Source of the DNA: Rickettsiales bacterium
GTDB lineage: Bacteria; Pseudomonadota; Alphaproteobacteria; Rickettsiales; UBA998
Direction of reading: 5' to 3'
NCBI GenBank assembly: GCA_024304995.1
Contig: JAMWZD010000002.1
Span: forward strand, 62,001 to 126,000
Length of the DNA stretch: 64,000 nucleotides
The notes beneath the pieces are model-generated. The model searched no databases. It worked only from the letters and a program-made list of their open reading frames with translations, and was not told where the DNA came from. A program made the position numbers and the translations under genes. This document shows, piece after piece, positions 35,042-43,071 of this stretch (position 1 is its first letter; the number at the start of each line of letters is the position of its first letter).

Positions 35042-35347
35042 ATGTCTACAGCACAACAGGAAATTAAGCAATTACGCAGAGATATTGAAGCACTGCAAAA
35101 CACATTGGCAGATCAGTTGGAAGAAACTGTAGCGAATGGCAAAAGCAGAACAAAGCTCGCACAGGAAGAAATTGAGCGTGCAGCGCGTAATGCAGGTGTT
35201 CAGGCACGTACATTTATCAATAATAACAAAGAACGTGCCATTGATGCTCGTGATCGTACACAAGCTGAAATCATCAAACGTCCATTAACAAGTGCCGCAA
35301 TCGCATTTGCAGGTGGTGTATTGTTAAGCCGTTTGTTCAGCAAGTAA
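35042..35347 (+). CDS. DUF883 (ElaB/YqjD-type) membrane-anchored protein
   Basis: The 101-residue protein has a long amphipathic helix of about 75 residues, rich in Gln, Glu and Arg. A short C-terminal hydrophobic anchor (TSAAIAFAGGVLLSRLF) follows. This is the ElaB/YqjD/DUF883 layout, in which a tail-anchored protein associates with inactive ribosomes at the membrane in stationary phase in E. coli. ATG 35042 has a strong Shine-Dalgarno (AAAGGAG). The next gene starts two bases after its stop, suggesting one operon through 36857. Confidence 0.85.
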   Translation: MSTAQQEIKQLRRDIEALQNTLADQLEETVANGKSRTKLAQEEIERAARNAGVQARTFINNNKERAIDARDRTQAEIIKRPLTSAAIAFAGGVLLSRLFSK

Positions 35348-35348
35348 T

Positions 35349-35885
35349 ATGATGGTGAAACTGATGTTATCCAGTTATATAGAGCAACAAAAGCACCTGC
35401 TGCAGACTGCATCAAAGCGTAGCAAAAATGTGGTCTATGGAGGAATATTCCTTTCTATATGTGGCTTGTGTCTGGTTGCAACATTAACAGTGTTATCTGT
35501 GCTGCTATTGCAGCAGGAGGGATATACATTGATAGCATCAGTTTCTATCACATCGCTGGCGCTGATAGCATTGATGGTTGGTGGTATTATTTATACTAAA
35601 CATCAATCTCAGACAGTGAAAAATACATTCACCAAACGCACAGCGGTCGCAGAACCCACAATGTCAACTAAAGCTGCACCAGTGACACATCAGGAGCAGG
35701 ATTTTGTGTCTGCATTAAAGCATGATGCATTTATGACTGCAGAATCTGCATTGGCTGCGTTTGTTGATGGGTTCTTAAATGAAAAAGATGACGAGCTACC
35801 CTATGATGATGAGTTTCGCGCAGATGATACATCTGAAAGCGAAGACTACCAATCATTGCAGCTTGTCAAAAATGAACGAAGATAA
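35349..35885 (+). CDS. Phage-holin-III/YqjE-like membrane protein
   Basis: The 178-residue protein has two adjacent membrane helices (residues about 25-50 and 58-82) after a short basic N-terminus. A cytoplasmic or periplasmic tail ends in a very acidic region (EKDDELPYDDEFRADDTSESEDY). Position directly after a DUF883 gene, together with the two-helix hairpin, matches the YqjE/holin-superfamily protein that accompanies YqjD in other Proteobacteria. Assignment to that family is therefore partly contextual. No lytic function is implied. Confidence 0.65.
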   Translation: MMVKLMLSSYIEQQKHLLQTASKRSKNVVYGGIFLSICGLCLVATLTVLSVLLLQQEGYTLIASVSITSLALIALMVGGIIYTKHQSQTVKNTFTKRTAVAEPTMSTKAAPVTHQEQDFVSALKHDAFMTAESALAAFVDGFLNEKDDELPYDDEFRADDTSESEDYQSLQLVKNERR

Positions 35886-35908
35886 AAGATGATCAGGGAG
35901 ATTATATT

Positions 35909-36418
35909 ATGAAACAGTTTAAAATATTAGCATTATCCACAGTTGCAACATTTGCGCTTTCAGGCGCAGCTATGGCACAGGGCGGATATAACGCAAATTA
36001 TAATGACGCGACAGATTATAACGACGCTTCTGCCTATGAGCACGGTGCATCATATAACAAAGTTGATGTGTCACCAAAAACAAGCACCTATAAAACAGAT
36101 ATTGCCTATATTACAGGTGGTATTGGTGAAGAAGAACAGCAGCAATTTAAAGCAGCGCGTTCAGATTATAATACACAAATGCTCTTTGCCGACAGAAGCA
36201 CAGGTGCATATCTTGCAAATGTAAAGGTGGATATTATGGATAAATCTGGAAATACTATATTTTCAAATATCAGTGAAGGACCATATATGTATGTTGATCT
36301 GCCAAAAGGGTCTTACACTGTGAAGGCATCTTTTGAAGGAACAGAACATTCACGCAATATTACTGTAGGTCAGAATAACTCAAAGAATCTGCATTTCTTA
36401 TGGGACACAGCGATATAA
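35909..36418 (+). CDS. Exported protein with carboxypeptidase-regulatory-like (CNA-B type) domain
   Basis: The 169-residue precursor has a classical signal peptide (MKQFKILALSTVATFALSGAAMA) and a short Tyr/Asn/Asp-rich mature N-terminus. A beta-sandwich-like domain follows from about residue 70. The segments YITGGIGEEEQQQFKAARSD, STGAYLANVKVDIMDKSG, GPYMYVDLPKGSYTVKASFEG and HSRNITV are typical of transthyretin-like or carboxypeptidase-regulatory-like folds found in periplasmic proteobacterial proteins. It has a good Shine-Dalgarno (CAGGGAG). It sits within the stress-type cluster. Ligand and function are unknown. Confidence 0.75.
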   Translation: MKQFKILALSTVATFALSGAAMAQGGYNANYNDATDYNDASAYEHGASYNKVDVSPKTSTYKTDIAYITGGIGEEEQQQFKAARSDYNTQMLFADRSTGAYLANVKVDIMDKSGNTIFSNISEGPYMYVDLPKGSYTVKASFEGTEHSRNITVGQNNSKNLHFLWDTAI

Positions 36419-36514
36419 CTCTTTATAGAGAATTTATCTCTGGTTCGCCTAGAAGGTATGGCGTGCTGAACTTCAGCGAGCTAAATTAATTTAATAACAA
36501 AAGGAAAAAATTAA

Positions 36515-36670
36515 ATGTTTGAAAAAATTCGTATGATCGCTTTGTTAATGGCTGTTATGGTTGGAGCAGGTTCTTTAACTGCTTGTAACACAATTTCAGG
36601 TGTTGGTGAAGATGTGGAAGCTGCTGGTGACAATCTGAGTGAATCAGCTAGAGAAAATAAAGCATATTAA
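36515..36670 (+). CDS. Entericidin A/B family lipoprotein
   Basis: The 51-residue precursor has a signal peptide with lipobox LTAC. The mature start [15 protein letters not shown] is the entericidin hallmark, and the remainder is a short amphipathic tail. Entericidins are tiny membrane lipoproteins, described in enteric bacteria as an EcnA/EcnB antidote/toxin pair. Here only one small member is present. ATG 36515 follows an AAGGAAAAA Shine-Dalgarno. The DUF1328 gene starts ten bases after the stop. The longer entericidin-like lipoprotein at 23374 shares the CNT-x-x-G-x-GED motif. Confidence 0.88.
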   Translation: MFEKIRMIALLMAVMVGAGSLTACNTISGVGEDVEAAGDNLSESARENKAY

Positions 36671-36680
36671 GGAGAATATT

Positions 36681-36857
36681 ATGTTAGGTTGGGCTTTAAC
36701 TTTTTTTATTATTGCAATCGTTGCAGGCGTATTAGGATTTAGCGGCATTGCTGCTGCATCCGCAGGCATTGCACAAATTGTATTTTACATATTTTTGGCA
36801 TTGCTTGTCATTTCACTGATTGCGAATGCAGTCCGAGGCAAAAGTCCAAAAATCTAA
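36681..36857 (+). CDS. DUF1328 (YtjA/UPF0391) small membrane protein
   Basis: The 58-residue protein has two hydrophobic helices and the family signature [20 protein letters not shown] followed by [19 protein letters not shown]. It ends in a short basic tail. Members are stress-induced inner-membrane proteins of unknown function. ATG 36681 has an AAGGAGA Shine-Dalgarno. An upstream in-frame start inside the entericidin gene would add a charged, unrelated extension and is rejected. A terminator follows at 36880, ending the cluster that starts at 35042. Confidence 0.9.
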   Translation: MLGWALTFFIIAIVAGVLGFSGIAAASAGIAQIVFYIFLALLVISLIANAVRGKSPKI

Positions 36858-36879
36858 CGTAATTTACTTTTTGAAGGAG

Positions 36880-36908
36880 AGGAGGGGATGAAAATCTCCT
36901 CCTTTTTT
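36880..36908 (+). terminator. Terminator of the 35042-36857 cluster
   Basis: AGGAGGGGAT (36880-36889) and ATCTCCTCCT (36894-36903) form a ten-base-pair stem with one G-T wobble and a GAAA tetraloop. A T run follows. Confidence 0.85.
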
Positions 36909-36913
36909 GTTTT

Positions 36914-37327
36914 ATGATACAACATTACATTATAGCAACACTATGCGCCTTAGTTGCCTATCTTATCTTAGATGGCATATGGCTTGGATTGATTGCACGG
37001 GATAGTTATCAATCTGCAATGCAAGGAATGTTACGCACGGAATATCCTATTGCACCGTGGGTGATTTTCTACGTGCTTTATGCATTTGCCATTGCGCATC
37101 TGGTAGTTGTGCCTAATTTAAATGCGTCCAGTGTGACCGCGGTGCTGTTCAGCGGATTTATTCTCGGACTAGCAGCTTACGGCGCTTACAATCTGACCAA
37201 TTATGCCATTTTAAAAGGATGGCCTTTGTCAATCACTCTGAAAGACCTGGCATGGGGAAGTGTCGCAGGGGCAGCAGGAAGCACTATCGCTTGGTATGCC
37301 ACACGCTTTTTTATCACAAAATTATAA
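36914..37327 (+). CDS. DUF2177 family membrane protein
   Basis: The 137-residue protein has four predicted membrane helices. It shows the DUF2177 pattern: LDGIWLGLIARDSYQSAMQG after helix one, then the GAYNLTNYAILKGWPLSIT loop and the WGSVAGAAGSTIAW helix. Function in the family is unknown. It starts 11 bases past the stem-loop that ends the previous cluster and is 12 bases upstream of the WrbA-like gene. A second unit of DUF2177 plus flavoprotein is therefore likely. Confidence 0.88.
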   Translation: MIQHYIIATLCALVAYLILDGIWLGLIARDSYQSAMQGMLRTEYPIAPWVIFYVLYAFAIAHLVVVPNLNASSVTAVLFSGFILGLAAYGAYNLTNYAILKGWPLSITLKDLAWGSVAGAAGSTIAWYATRFFITKL

Positions 37328-37339
37328 AGGATTATTCTT

Positions 37340-37906
37340 ATGACACATGTAGCAATTATATATCATAGTGGTTACGGACACACAAAAGTAGTTGCAGAAC
37401 TGGTAAAGCAAGGTGCGGATATTGATGGTGTCACCAGCCATATTTTTACTGCTGAAGAAGCAACAAATAATCTGGATGCTCTCGACAAAATGGACGCGCT
37501 TATTTTCGGCTCACCCACCTATATGGGAAGTGCAAGTGCAGATATGAAATCGTTCATGGATGCAACATCTACCAAATGGCAGACGGCAGAATGGAAGGAT
37601 AAGCTGGCGGCTGGTTTTACCAATTCAGGAAGTCTGAGCGGGGATAAATTATCTACCCTCGTTCAATTTTCCATTCTGGCCGCACAGCATCAGATGATCT
37701 GGGTAAGTGCAGGATTACCTCCTGCTGGAACAGAAGAAGGACATGGCGCTTCTGCAGATGAGGTAAATCGTTTAGGGTCATATCTTGGGTTAATGACACA
37801 GTCAGACCATACGGACCCAGAACATACACCAGCGCCAGGGGACAAAAAAAGCGCTGAGTTATTCGGGAAACGTGTGGCGGAAGCGGCATTGCGCTGGAAG
37901 AAATAA
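37340..37906 (+). CDS. WrbA-like flavodoxin-fold NAD(P)H:quinone oxidoreductase
   Basis: The 188-residue protein has a flavodoxin fold. The FMN phosphate loop is in IIYHSGYGHTKVVAE, the FGSPTYMGSASADMK loop packs the isoalloxazine, and FTNSGSLSGDK and the GLPPAG region complete the site. The family reduces quinones by two electrons and limits radical formation. It is somewhat shorter than E. coli WrbA and belongs to the 'flavodoxin family' branch, so I give no symbol. It has a reasonable Shine-Dalgarno (AAAGGA). The GAF protein gene follows after about 50 bases. Confidence 0.85.
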   Translation: MTHVAIIYHSGYGHTKVVAELVKQGADIDGVTSHIFTAEEATNNLDALDKMDALIFGSPTYMGSASADMKSFMDATSTKWQTAEWKDKLAAGFTNSGSLSGDKLSTLVQFSILAAQHQMIWVSAGLPPAGTEEGHGASADEVNRLGSYLGLMTQSDHTDPEHTPAPGDKKSAELFGKRVAEAALRWKK

Positions 37907-37955
37907 TACTAAAATAATATTGGTGCGTTGCAGCGTTATTTTGTATAGTAACCAA

Positions 37956-38489
37956 ATGACATCCAAGTATGACGCAAAAAACTATATAGATTCTCCTGTT
38001 CCTGACAATGAGGAAGAGAGACTGGAAGCGCTGCATTCGTGCAGTTTGCTGGATTCTAAGCCTGAATTTGCCTTTGATGCAATAGTATCAAAAGCGAAAG
38101 AAACGTTTAATGTGCCAATTGTTGCCATTTCATTGCTGGATCATCATCGCCAGTGGTTTAAGGCAAAGATAGGGCTGGATGTGTCTGAAACACCGCGGGA
38201 TATTGCATTTTGCGCGCATACTATCATGAATGATAATGTCATGTGTATTTCAGATGCAACGCAGGATGAACGTTTTGCAGAAAATCCTTTGGTGACAGGG
38301 GATACGCACATTCGATTTTATGCTGGCGCACCTATCATTATTCCAGAAGAGCTTATTATTGGTACATTATGTGTGATAGACACCAAGCCGCATGACACAT
38401 TTACAGATGAGAAAAAAGAGCTGCTTCAGGAAATGGCAGATTCCGTTAGAGACCTGATCTATGCCCGCATATTAATGCAGATGCGTTAG
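37956..38489 (+). CDS. GAF domain protein
   Basis: The 177-residue protein consists almost wholly of one GAF domain (residues about 25-165). Signatures are VPIVAISLLDHHRQWFKAKIGLDV, RDIAFCAHTIMN, VTGDTHIRFYAGAPIII and GTLCVIDTKP. This is the stand-alone GAF type often found fused to diguanylate cyclases or histidine kinases. The Cys of FCAH and the Cys of TLCV are conserved in that subgroup. I chose ATG 37956. A longer in-frame start overlaps the flavoprotein gene and adds a basic, unrelated stretch. No output domain is present. Confidence 0.85.
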   Translation: MTSKYDAKNYIDSPVPDNEEERLEALHSCSLLDSKPEFAFDAIVSKAKETFNVPIVAISLLDHHRQWFKAKIGLDVSETPRDIAFCAHTIMNDNVMCISDATQDERFAENPLVTGDTHIRFYAGAPIIIPEELIIGTLCVIDTKPHDTFTDEKKELLQEMADSVRDLIYARILMQMR

Positions 38490-38490
38490 T

Positions 38491-38802
38491 TTATATCTGC
38501 GCTTGCTGTTGCTGGCGCTCAAACAATTCTGTCAGCACAGGAAGCAGTGTTTTAATTTTGGGGTCTTTTATAGAATAGAATATATGCTGCCCCTGACGTT
38601 TGGTTGCCAGAACGCCTTCCTGACGCATACGCGCAAGATGCTGTGATAATGCAGGTTGGGATACGCCAAGTTTTTGCTCTAACTGACCAACATTCGCTGC
38701 TCCGTCTTCCAATGTGCATAGGATGAGCAATCGGTTTGTGTTTGCAATTAATTTCAAAAATTGCGCGGCGCTTTCAGCCTCTAATGTCAGTCCGCTAATC
38801 AT
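38491..38802 (-). CDS. ArsR/SmtB family transcriptional regulator
   Basis: The 103-residue winged-helix protein shows the ArsR pattern: LKLIANTNRLLILCTLEDG, the recognition helix VSQPALSQHLARMRQEG, and the wing RQGQHIFYSI. It resembles the BigR/SqrR group of persulfide or redox sensors. It keeps the Cys in LILC but has no second Cys, so the usual dithiol switch is missing. No metal-site CVC motif is seen. The start codon lies about 60 bases from rne. Its target cannot be told from context. Confidence 0.88.
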   Translation of the reverse strand: MISGLTLEAESAAQFLKLIANTNRLLILCTLEDGAANVGQLEQKLGVSQPALSQHLARMRQEGVLATKRQGQHIFYSIKDPKIKTLLPVLTELFERQQQQAQI

Positions 38803-38861
38803 AACATAATAGTAATAATCTATTATGTTAGCAAAAACAAGCCCTTATATTCATAAAATCT

Positions 38862-41459
38862 TTACCCTTCAACCACGCGCTGCCACCAGCCTTTACGTTT
38901 GCGCTTTGGTGTTGGTGTGTCTTCCATCTTCGGTTCTGCAGGTTTTTGCACTTTAGGGGCTGGCTGCTCTTCCTTTTTTGCTTCCTGCTGCGGCTCCTGT
39001 TGTTTTGGCTGAGCAGCCGCATTATTCTGCTCATTATTATTTGCTGTTTTGCTTACATCAATATCCTTTTTTGGTCTGCGTCCACGTCTGGGTTTTTGTT
39101 CTGATGTATTTTTGTCACTTTCAGCAACGTCTTTTTTTTCGGAAACAGTATCTGTATCGTCTGAAACTGCCTTTTCTTCTTTTGAAGTATCAGCTGGTGA
39201 AGCTGTGTCAGATGTTTGTTTATTATCATTATTCGCATTGCTGCGTCGCCCTCTGCTGCGGCGCGGTTTGCGCTTTGGCTTATCTTCCTGAGAAGCATTT
39301 GCAGTTTCTGCATCAGCGTCATTAGTGTTTTTGTTTTCAGCCTGAGTGTCTGAATTTTCCTCTTTCGCCTGCTGCGGTTTGTTATTGGAATGTTTTGCCT
39401 GCTGCTGTCTGTTATTATGCTGATTATTATTGTTATTACTGCGCTTGCTCTTGTTGCGACGATTATTATTGTTGTTATTATTATTTTTAAATCTCAAACC
39501 ATGCGCACTATGGAACGTAGCGCCGTTATGATTGTCAAATGCATAAACGCCAGCATCTTCATCCACAATAATTTCAAGTTCAAAAGCAATCTCGTTTGCT
39601 GCCTCAATTTCTGCAAGCATTGTGCGATACTGATTAAAGAAAGACTGCGCCACCGCCTTTGGCAATTGCAACGTGATCTTTGGGGCTGCATGGTCACGGA
39701 CGAATGCCTGCAGATTGCGCATCAGCTGGATGACGATAGCATCTGCATGAAGCACTTTTCCTGTGCCTGCGCAATGCACGCATTCCTGCGTTGTGGTTTC
39801 CTCCAAACTAGCGCCCATACGCTGACGGGAGAGTTCCATCAGCCCGAAGCTGCTAATGTGTCCGACCTGAGTTCGTGCGCGGTCATCCTTCATGGCATTG
39901 CGCACTTCGCGTTCAACATTCTTGCGATGTTTACCGTAATTCATGTCAATGAAATCCACCACAATCAATCCGCCCAGATTGCGCAATCTTAGCTGACGCG
40001 CTACTTCACGCGCCGCTTCAAGATTGGTTTTATATGCCGTTTCTTCAACATTGCGTTCATTGGTGGAGCTGCCTGAGTTCACATCTATCGAAATCAGTGC
40101 TTCTGTAGGGTTAATGATAATATATCCCCCAGAAGGCAATTCGGCTCGTGGGTTATATAAGCTGTCAATTGTGCGCTCAATATTATGTGCCACAAATAAT
40201 GGTTCTGGCTCTTTATATTGTTTTACACGTGGTGCGTGAGAAGGCATAAGCAGTTTCATAAAGGCTTTTGCTTGCTTATATGATGCTTCGCCCTGCACAA
40301 AAATGCGTTCTATATTGCCATCATAATGATCACGTATAGAGCGTTTGATAATGTCATTTTCCTCATATACTACAGCGGGTGCCATAGATGCCAGTGCATC
40401 TTCACGAATCTGATTCCAGAGTTTGATGAGATATTCATAATCACGTTTGATTTCTGCGCGGGTACGCCCTGTTCCTGCGGTGCGAATAATCGCGCTCATG
40501 CCGCGCAATGCTTTCAGTTCGTCAGAAATTTCCTTCAGGCGTTTGCGGTCATCCGATGTGGAAATTTTGCGTGAAATACCGCCATCTTTCGGCGAGTTTG
40601 GCATCAGCACACAATAACGACCCGCAAGGGAAATATAGCTGGATAAAGACACCCCTTTATTGCCGCGTTCTTCTTTAATCACCTGCACTAAAATAATCTG
40701 TCCAGGTTTGATGACTTCCTGAATTTTATAGCGACGATTCAGGGTAGGGCGCTTTTTGCGCACTTCATCCACTTCGTCTTCATCAGGGTTGATTGGTGCG
40801 CCATCTTCTTCAGATGCATCTTCAGATACGACCACATCTTCCTTCACATCGCGCTTAGCTGCCTGTGTTTTGGTGAATGTTTTGCGGCGACCACGGCGGC
40901 GAGGCGCTTTCTTCTCTGCATCCTCTTCGGCAGTGTCAACACTAGCTTCATCATCGCTATCCGCATTGTCTGATTCCTCGTCAGACGCGCCAGCCTCTTT
41001 TTTGCTAGCACTTTTCTGATTCGTACTTTCAGTTTCTGCAGCATCTTCAGAATTGTCTGTATCTTCTGCACTATCATCTGCATCAGAAGTTGTTTCCGTT
41101 TTTTTGCGACGGCCTCTGCGGCGGGCAGGTTTTTTCGGTGCTTCTTCTGCTACGTCTTCTTCTGCTTCCTGCGTTTCCACTTCTTCCAGAAGTTTTTTTC
41201 TGTCCTCTACAGGAATCTGATAATAATCCGGGTGGATTTCAGAAAATGGCAAAAAACCCTGTTTTTCTGCGCCATATTCTACGAAAGCCGCCTGAAGCGA
41301 TGGCTCAACGCGGGTGATCTTTGCAAGAAAAATATTTCCTTTGATCTGGCTTTTGGCTTTGGTAACAAAGTCGAAGTGAGTGATGTTATTTCTGTCATCT
41401 GTGACGACAACGCGGGTTTCATCTGGATCCTGCGCGTCGATAAGCATGTGATTAGTCAT
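38862..41459 (-). CDS. rne: Ribonuclease E/G
   Basis: The 865-residue endoribonuclease initiates mRNA decay and processes rRNA and tRNA. The S1 domain (starting GNIFLAKITRVEPSLQAAF) is interrupted by an acidic, Lys/Arg-patched insertion of about 150 residues, as in other Alphaproteobacteria. The S1 domain then resumes (PGQIILVQVIKEERGNKG). Catalytic Asp residues are in ISIDVNSG and VVDFIDM. The Zn-link is CVHCAGTG. After about residue 590 the scaffold is disordered: an Asn run encoded by AAT/AAC triplets (39420-39490), then Arg-rich and Glu/Lys-rich tracts. Its leader holds a hairpin over the ribosome-binding site. Confidence 0.95.
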   Translation of the reverse strand: MTNHMLIDAQDPDETRVVVTDDRNNITHFDFVTKAKSQIKGNIFLAKITRVEPSLQAAFVEYGAEKQGFLPFSEIHPDYYQIPVEDRKKLLEEVETQEAEEDVAEEAPKKPARRRGRRKKTETTSDADDSAEDTDNSEDAAETESTNQKSASKKEAGASDEESDNADSDDEASVDTAEEDAEKKAPRRRGRRKTFTKTQAAKRDVKEDVVVSEDASEEDGAPINPDEDEVDEVRKKRPTLNRRYKIQEVIKPGQIILVQVIKEERGNKGVSLSSYISLAGRYCVLMPNSPKDGGISRKISTSDDRKRLKEISDELKALRGMSAIIRTAGTGRTRAEIKRDYEYLIKLWNQIREDALASMAPAVVYEENDIIKRSIRDHYDGNIERIFVQGEASYKQAKAFMKLLMPSHAPRVKQYKEPEPLFVAHNIERTIDSLYNPRAELPSGGYIIINPTEALISIDVNSGSSTNERNVEETAYKTNLEAAREVARQLRLRNLGGLIVVDFIDMNYGKHRKNVEREVRNAMKDDRARTQVGHISSFGLMELSRQRMGASLEETTTQECVHCAGTGKVLHADAIVIQLMRNLQAFVRDHAAPKITLQLPKAVAQSFFNQYRTMLAEIEAANEIAFELEIIVDEDAGVYAFDNHNGATFHSAHGLRFKNNNNNNNNRRNKSKRSNNNNNQHNNRQQQAKHSNNKPQQAKEENSDTQAENKNTNDADAETANASQEDKPKRKPRRSRGRRSNANNDNKQTSDTASPADTSKEEKAVSDDTDTVSEKKDVAESDKNTSEQKPRRGRRPKKDIDVSKTANNNEQNNAAAQPKQQEPQQEAKKEEQPAPKVQKPAEPKMEDTPTPKRKRKGWWQRVVEG

Positions 41460-41469
41460 TATAATAGTT

Positions 41470-41495
41470 CCTTTTTGAATATCATTTCAAAAAGG
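41470..41495 (-). promoter_or_regulatory. Hairpin sequestering the rne ribosome-binding site
   Basis: CCTTTTTGAA (41470-41479) and TTCAAAAAGG (41486-41495) are perfect ten-base inverted repeats with a six-base loop. In the rne mRNA the 3' arm contains AAAAGG, the likely Shine-Dalgarno, about ten bases from the ATG. Folding would block initiation. Opening or cleavage would allow it, which fits known RNase E autoregulation in principle. Confidence 0.6.
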
Positions 41496-41877
41496 CGTAT
41501 CGCATCAGCAATGGTTCGGCAGTAATGCCGGTGTTTTAATCTATTAAATGGTATAATAAGTGGATTAACAACATTGATGTACTAACGAATACGCCATGAA
41601 ATGATAGAGTAATGTTAGTGTGATGTTAGTATGCAGTCGCCAATGATGGAAGCATTGCGGGGAAAAAATTGAATCTGGTCATGGTTGTCACCTTATATAT
41701 GTTTGTTGCAGCATCGCTGCATGAAATTCTGTGTTCTGGCGCGTGCGCCTGAAATATCCCAGAGCAGCAGCCACATTATGCATCGTTTTGAGAAAATGAA
41801 GTTAGTGCTTGCCTAACTCACACTTCTTTGCGTAGCATATATTGCCAGTAAACTCTTAATTCTAAGTAAAATCAAGT
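41496..41877. other. rne-amiC intergenic region with possible leader peptides
   Basis: This 382-base gap has no ordinary gene. On the minus strand (rne leader) it holds two possible tiny frames. One runs from ATG 41783 to TGA 41688 (31 residues). The other runs from ATG 41682 to TAA 41626 (18 residues, MTRFNFFPAMLPSLATAY) and has an AAGGTG Shine-Dalgarno overlapping the first stop. A GC-rich hairpin (GGCGC/GCGCC) lies near 41735-41750, and a near-direct repeat (ATGTTAGTGTG/ATGTTAGTATG) near 41612-41632. No convincing promoter was identified for either strand. Confidence 0.4.
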
Positions 41878-43038
41878 ATGTTGTTACATTTTCGCCTTTT
41901 TTTATTTTGTTGTTTCACGGTTGTTGCGTTGCCTGCTGTTGCGCTTACAGTGAAAAGCACCTCTTATGAGCAAAAGGGCGCTTCAGAGTTTGTGGTTATT
42001 CAGCTTGATAATGCCCCGCAGCAGAAAAAATTATTTGCGCTGGAAAACCCCGATCGCGTGGTGCTGGATGTAACAAAACTGGATAATAAAACCGTCACTT
42101 TGCCAACATTGCCTGATGATTCTGTGGTGCAATCCATGCGATTTGGGCATTTTTCACCCGTTACATCTCGATTTGTGCTGGAATTGCGGGATGGCATTCG
42201 CAAAAAAGCGCTGCATCAGTTTGGCAACAAGCTGGTGGTTGAGCTTTCTAAAGATGGCAAATTCCGAAAAGATGCATTTGTAAGCACGCAGGATGTGGCG
42301 GCGGCTGATCAGGTGGAAAAGAAGCCGTTTTTTGCCAAGCAGGCGCAGCATAAACCGTTAATTGTGATTGATGCAGGGCATGGCGGGAAAGACCCGGGTG
42401 CAGTGGGAGCGCATAAAACGCTGGAAAAGCATATTACGATGGCTTACGCACGTGATCTGCAGAATGCGTTATTGCGCACGGGAGACTATAATGTGGCATT
42501 AACGCGTCATGATGATGATTATGTCTATCTGCATGAGCGTGTGCGCATGGCGCGCGCCGCAGGGGGGGATGTATTTATTTCTATTCATGCAGATTCCGCT
42601 GCAGAAGATTATGCAAAAGGGTTATCGGTCTATACCGTCTCTGAAAAATCGTCGGACGCAGAAGCTGCAAAGCTAGCGCGGCAGGAAAATGCGGCTGATG
42701 AAATTGGCGGCATTGAATTTGCGGATAATAACCCTGAAATTGCAGATATTTTAATCGACCTCGCATCACGTCAGACCCGCATCAAATCCACCAGATTGGC
42801 AGAAATAATTGCGCAGGAAGCAAAAAAAGTGGATATTCATTTGCTTAAAAACCCCAACCGCTTCGCAGGGTTTCGCGTGCTGAAAGCGCCTGATGTTCCA
42901 TCTGTTTTAGTAGAGATTGGCTTTCTTTCCAATATAGAAGATGAGGCATTATTGCAACGTCCTGAGCATCGGGCGAAAGTCTCGAAAATGCTGGTTCGCG
43001 CTGTAGACACATTTATGGTAGAACAGGAAAAAAAGTAA
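41878..43038 (+). CDS. amiC: N-acetylmuramoyl-L-alanine amidase (AMIN + Amidase_3)
   Basis: The 386-residue exported enzyme cleaves the bond between MurNAc and the stem peptide, needed for cell separation. It has an N-terminal signal (FRLFLFCCFTVVALPAVA) and an AMIN domain (residues about 25-130), which targets septal peptidoglycan. The zinc amidase domain (about 160-385) has VIDAGHGGKDPG, His in FISIHADSA and the catalytic Glu in VLVEIGFLSN. The regulatory helix typical of EnvC-activated amidases is suggested around residues 255-300. It leads the unit with mrcA and prfB and is divergent from rne. Confidence 0.93.
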   Translation: MLLHFRLFLFCCFTVVALPAVALTVKSTSYEQKGASEFVVIQLDNAPQQKKLFALENPDRVVLDVTKLDNKTVTLPTLPDDSVVQSMRFGHFSPVTSRFVLELRDGIRKKALHQFGNKLVVELSKDGKFRKDAFVSTQDVAAADQVEKKPFFAKQAQHKPLIVIDAGHGGKDPGAVGAHKTLEKHITMAYARDLQNALLRTGDYNVALTRHDDDYVYLHERVRMARAAGGDVFISIHADSAAEDYAKGLSVYTVSEKSSDAEAAKLARQENAADEIGGIEFADNNPEIADILIDLASRQTRIKSTRLAEIIAQEAKKVDIHLLKNPNRFAGFRVLKAPDVPSVLVEIGFLSNIEDEALLQRPEHRAKVSKMLVRAVDTFMVEQEKK

Positions 43039-43071
43039 GTTGGTGTTTTTCTTGCATTGCGCTAAAGTAAC

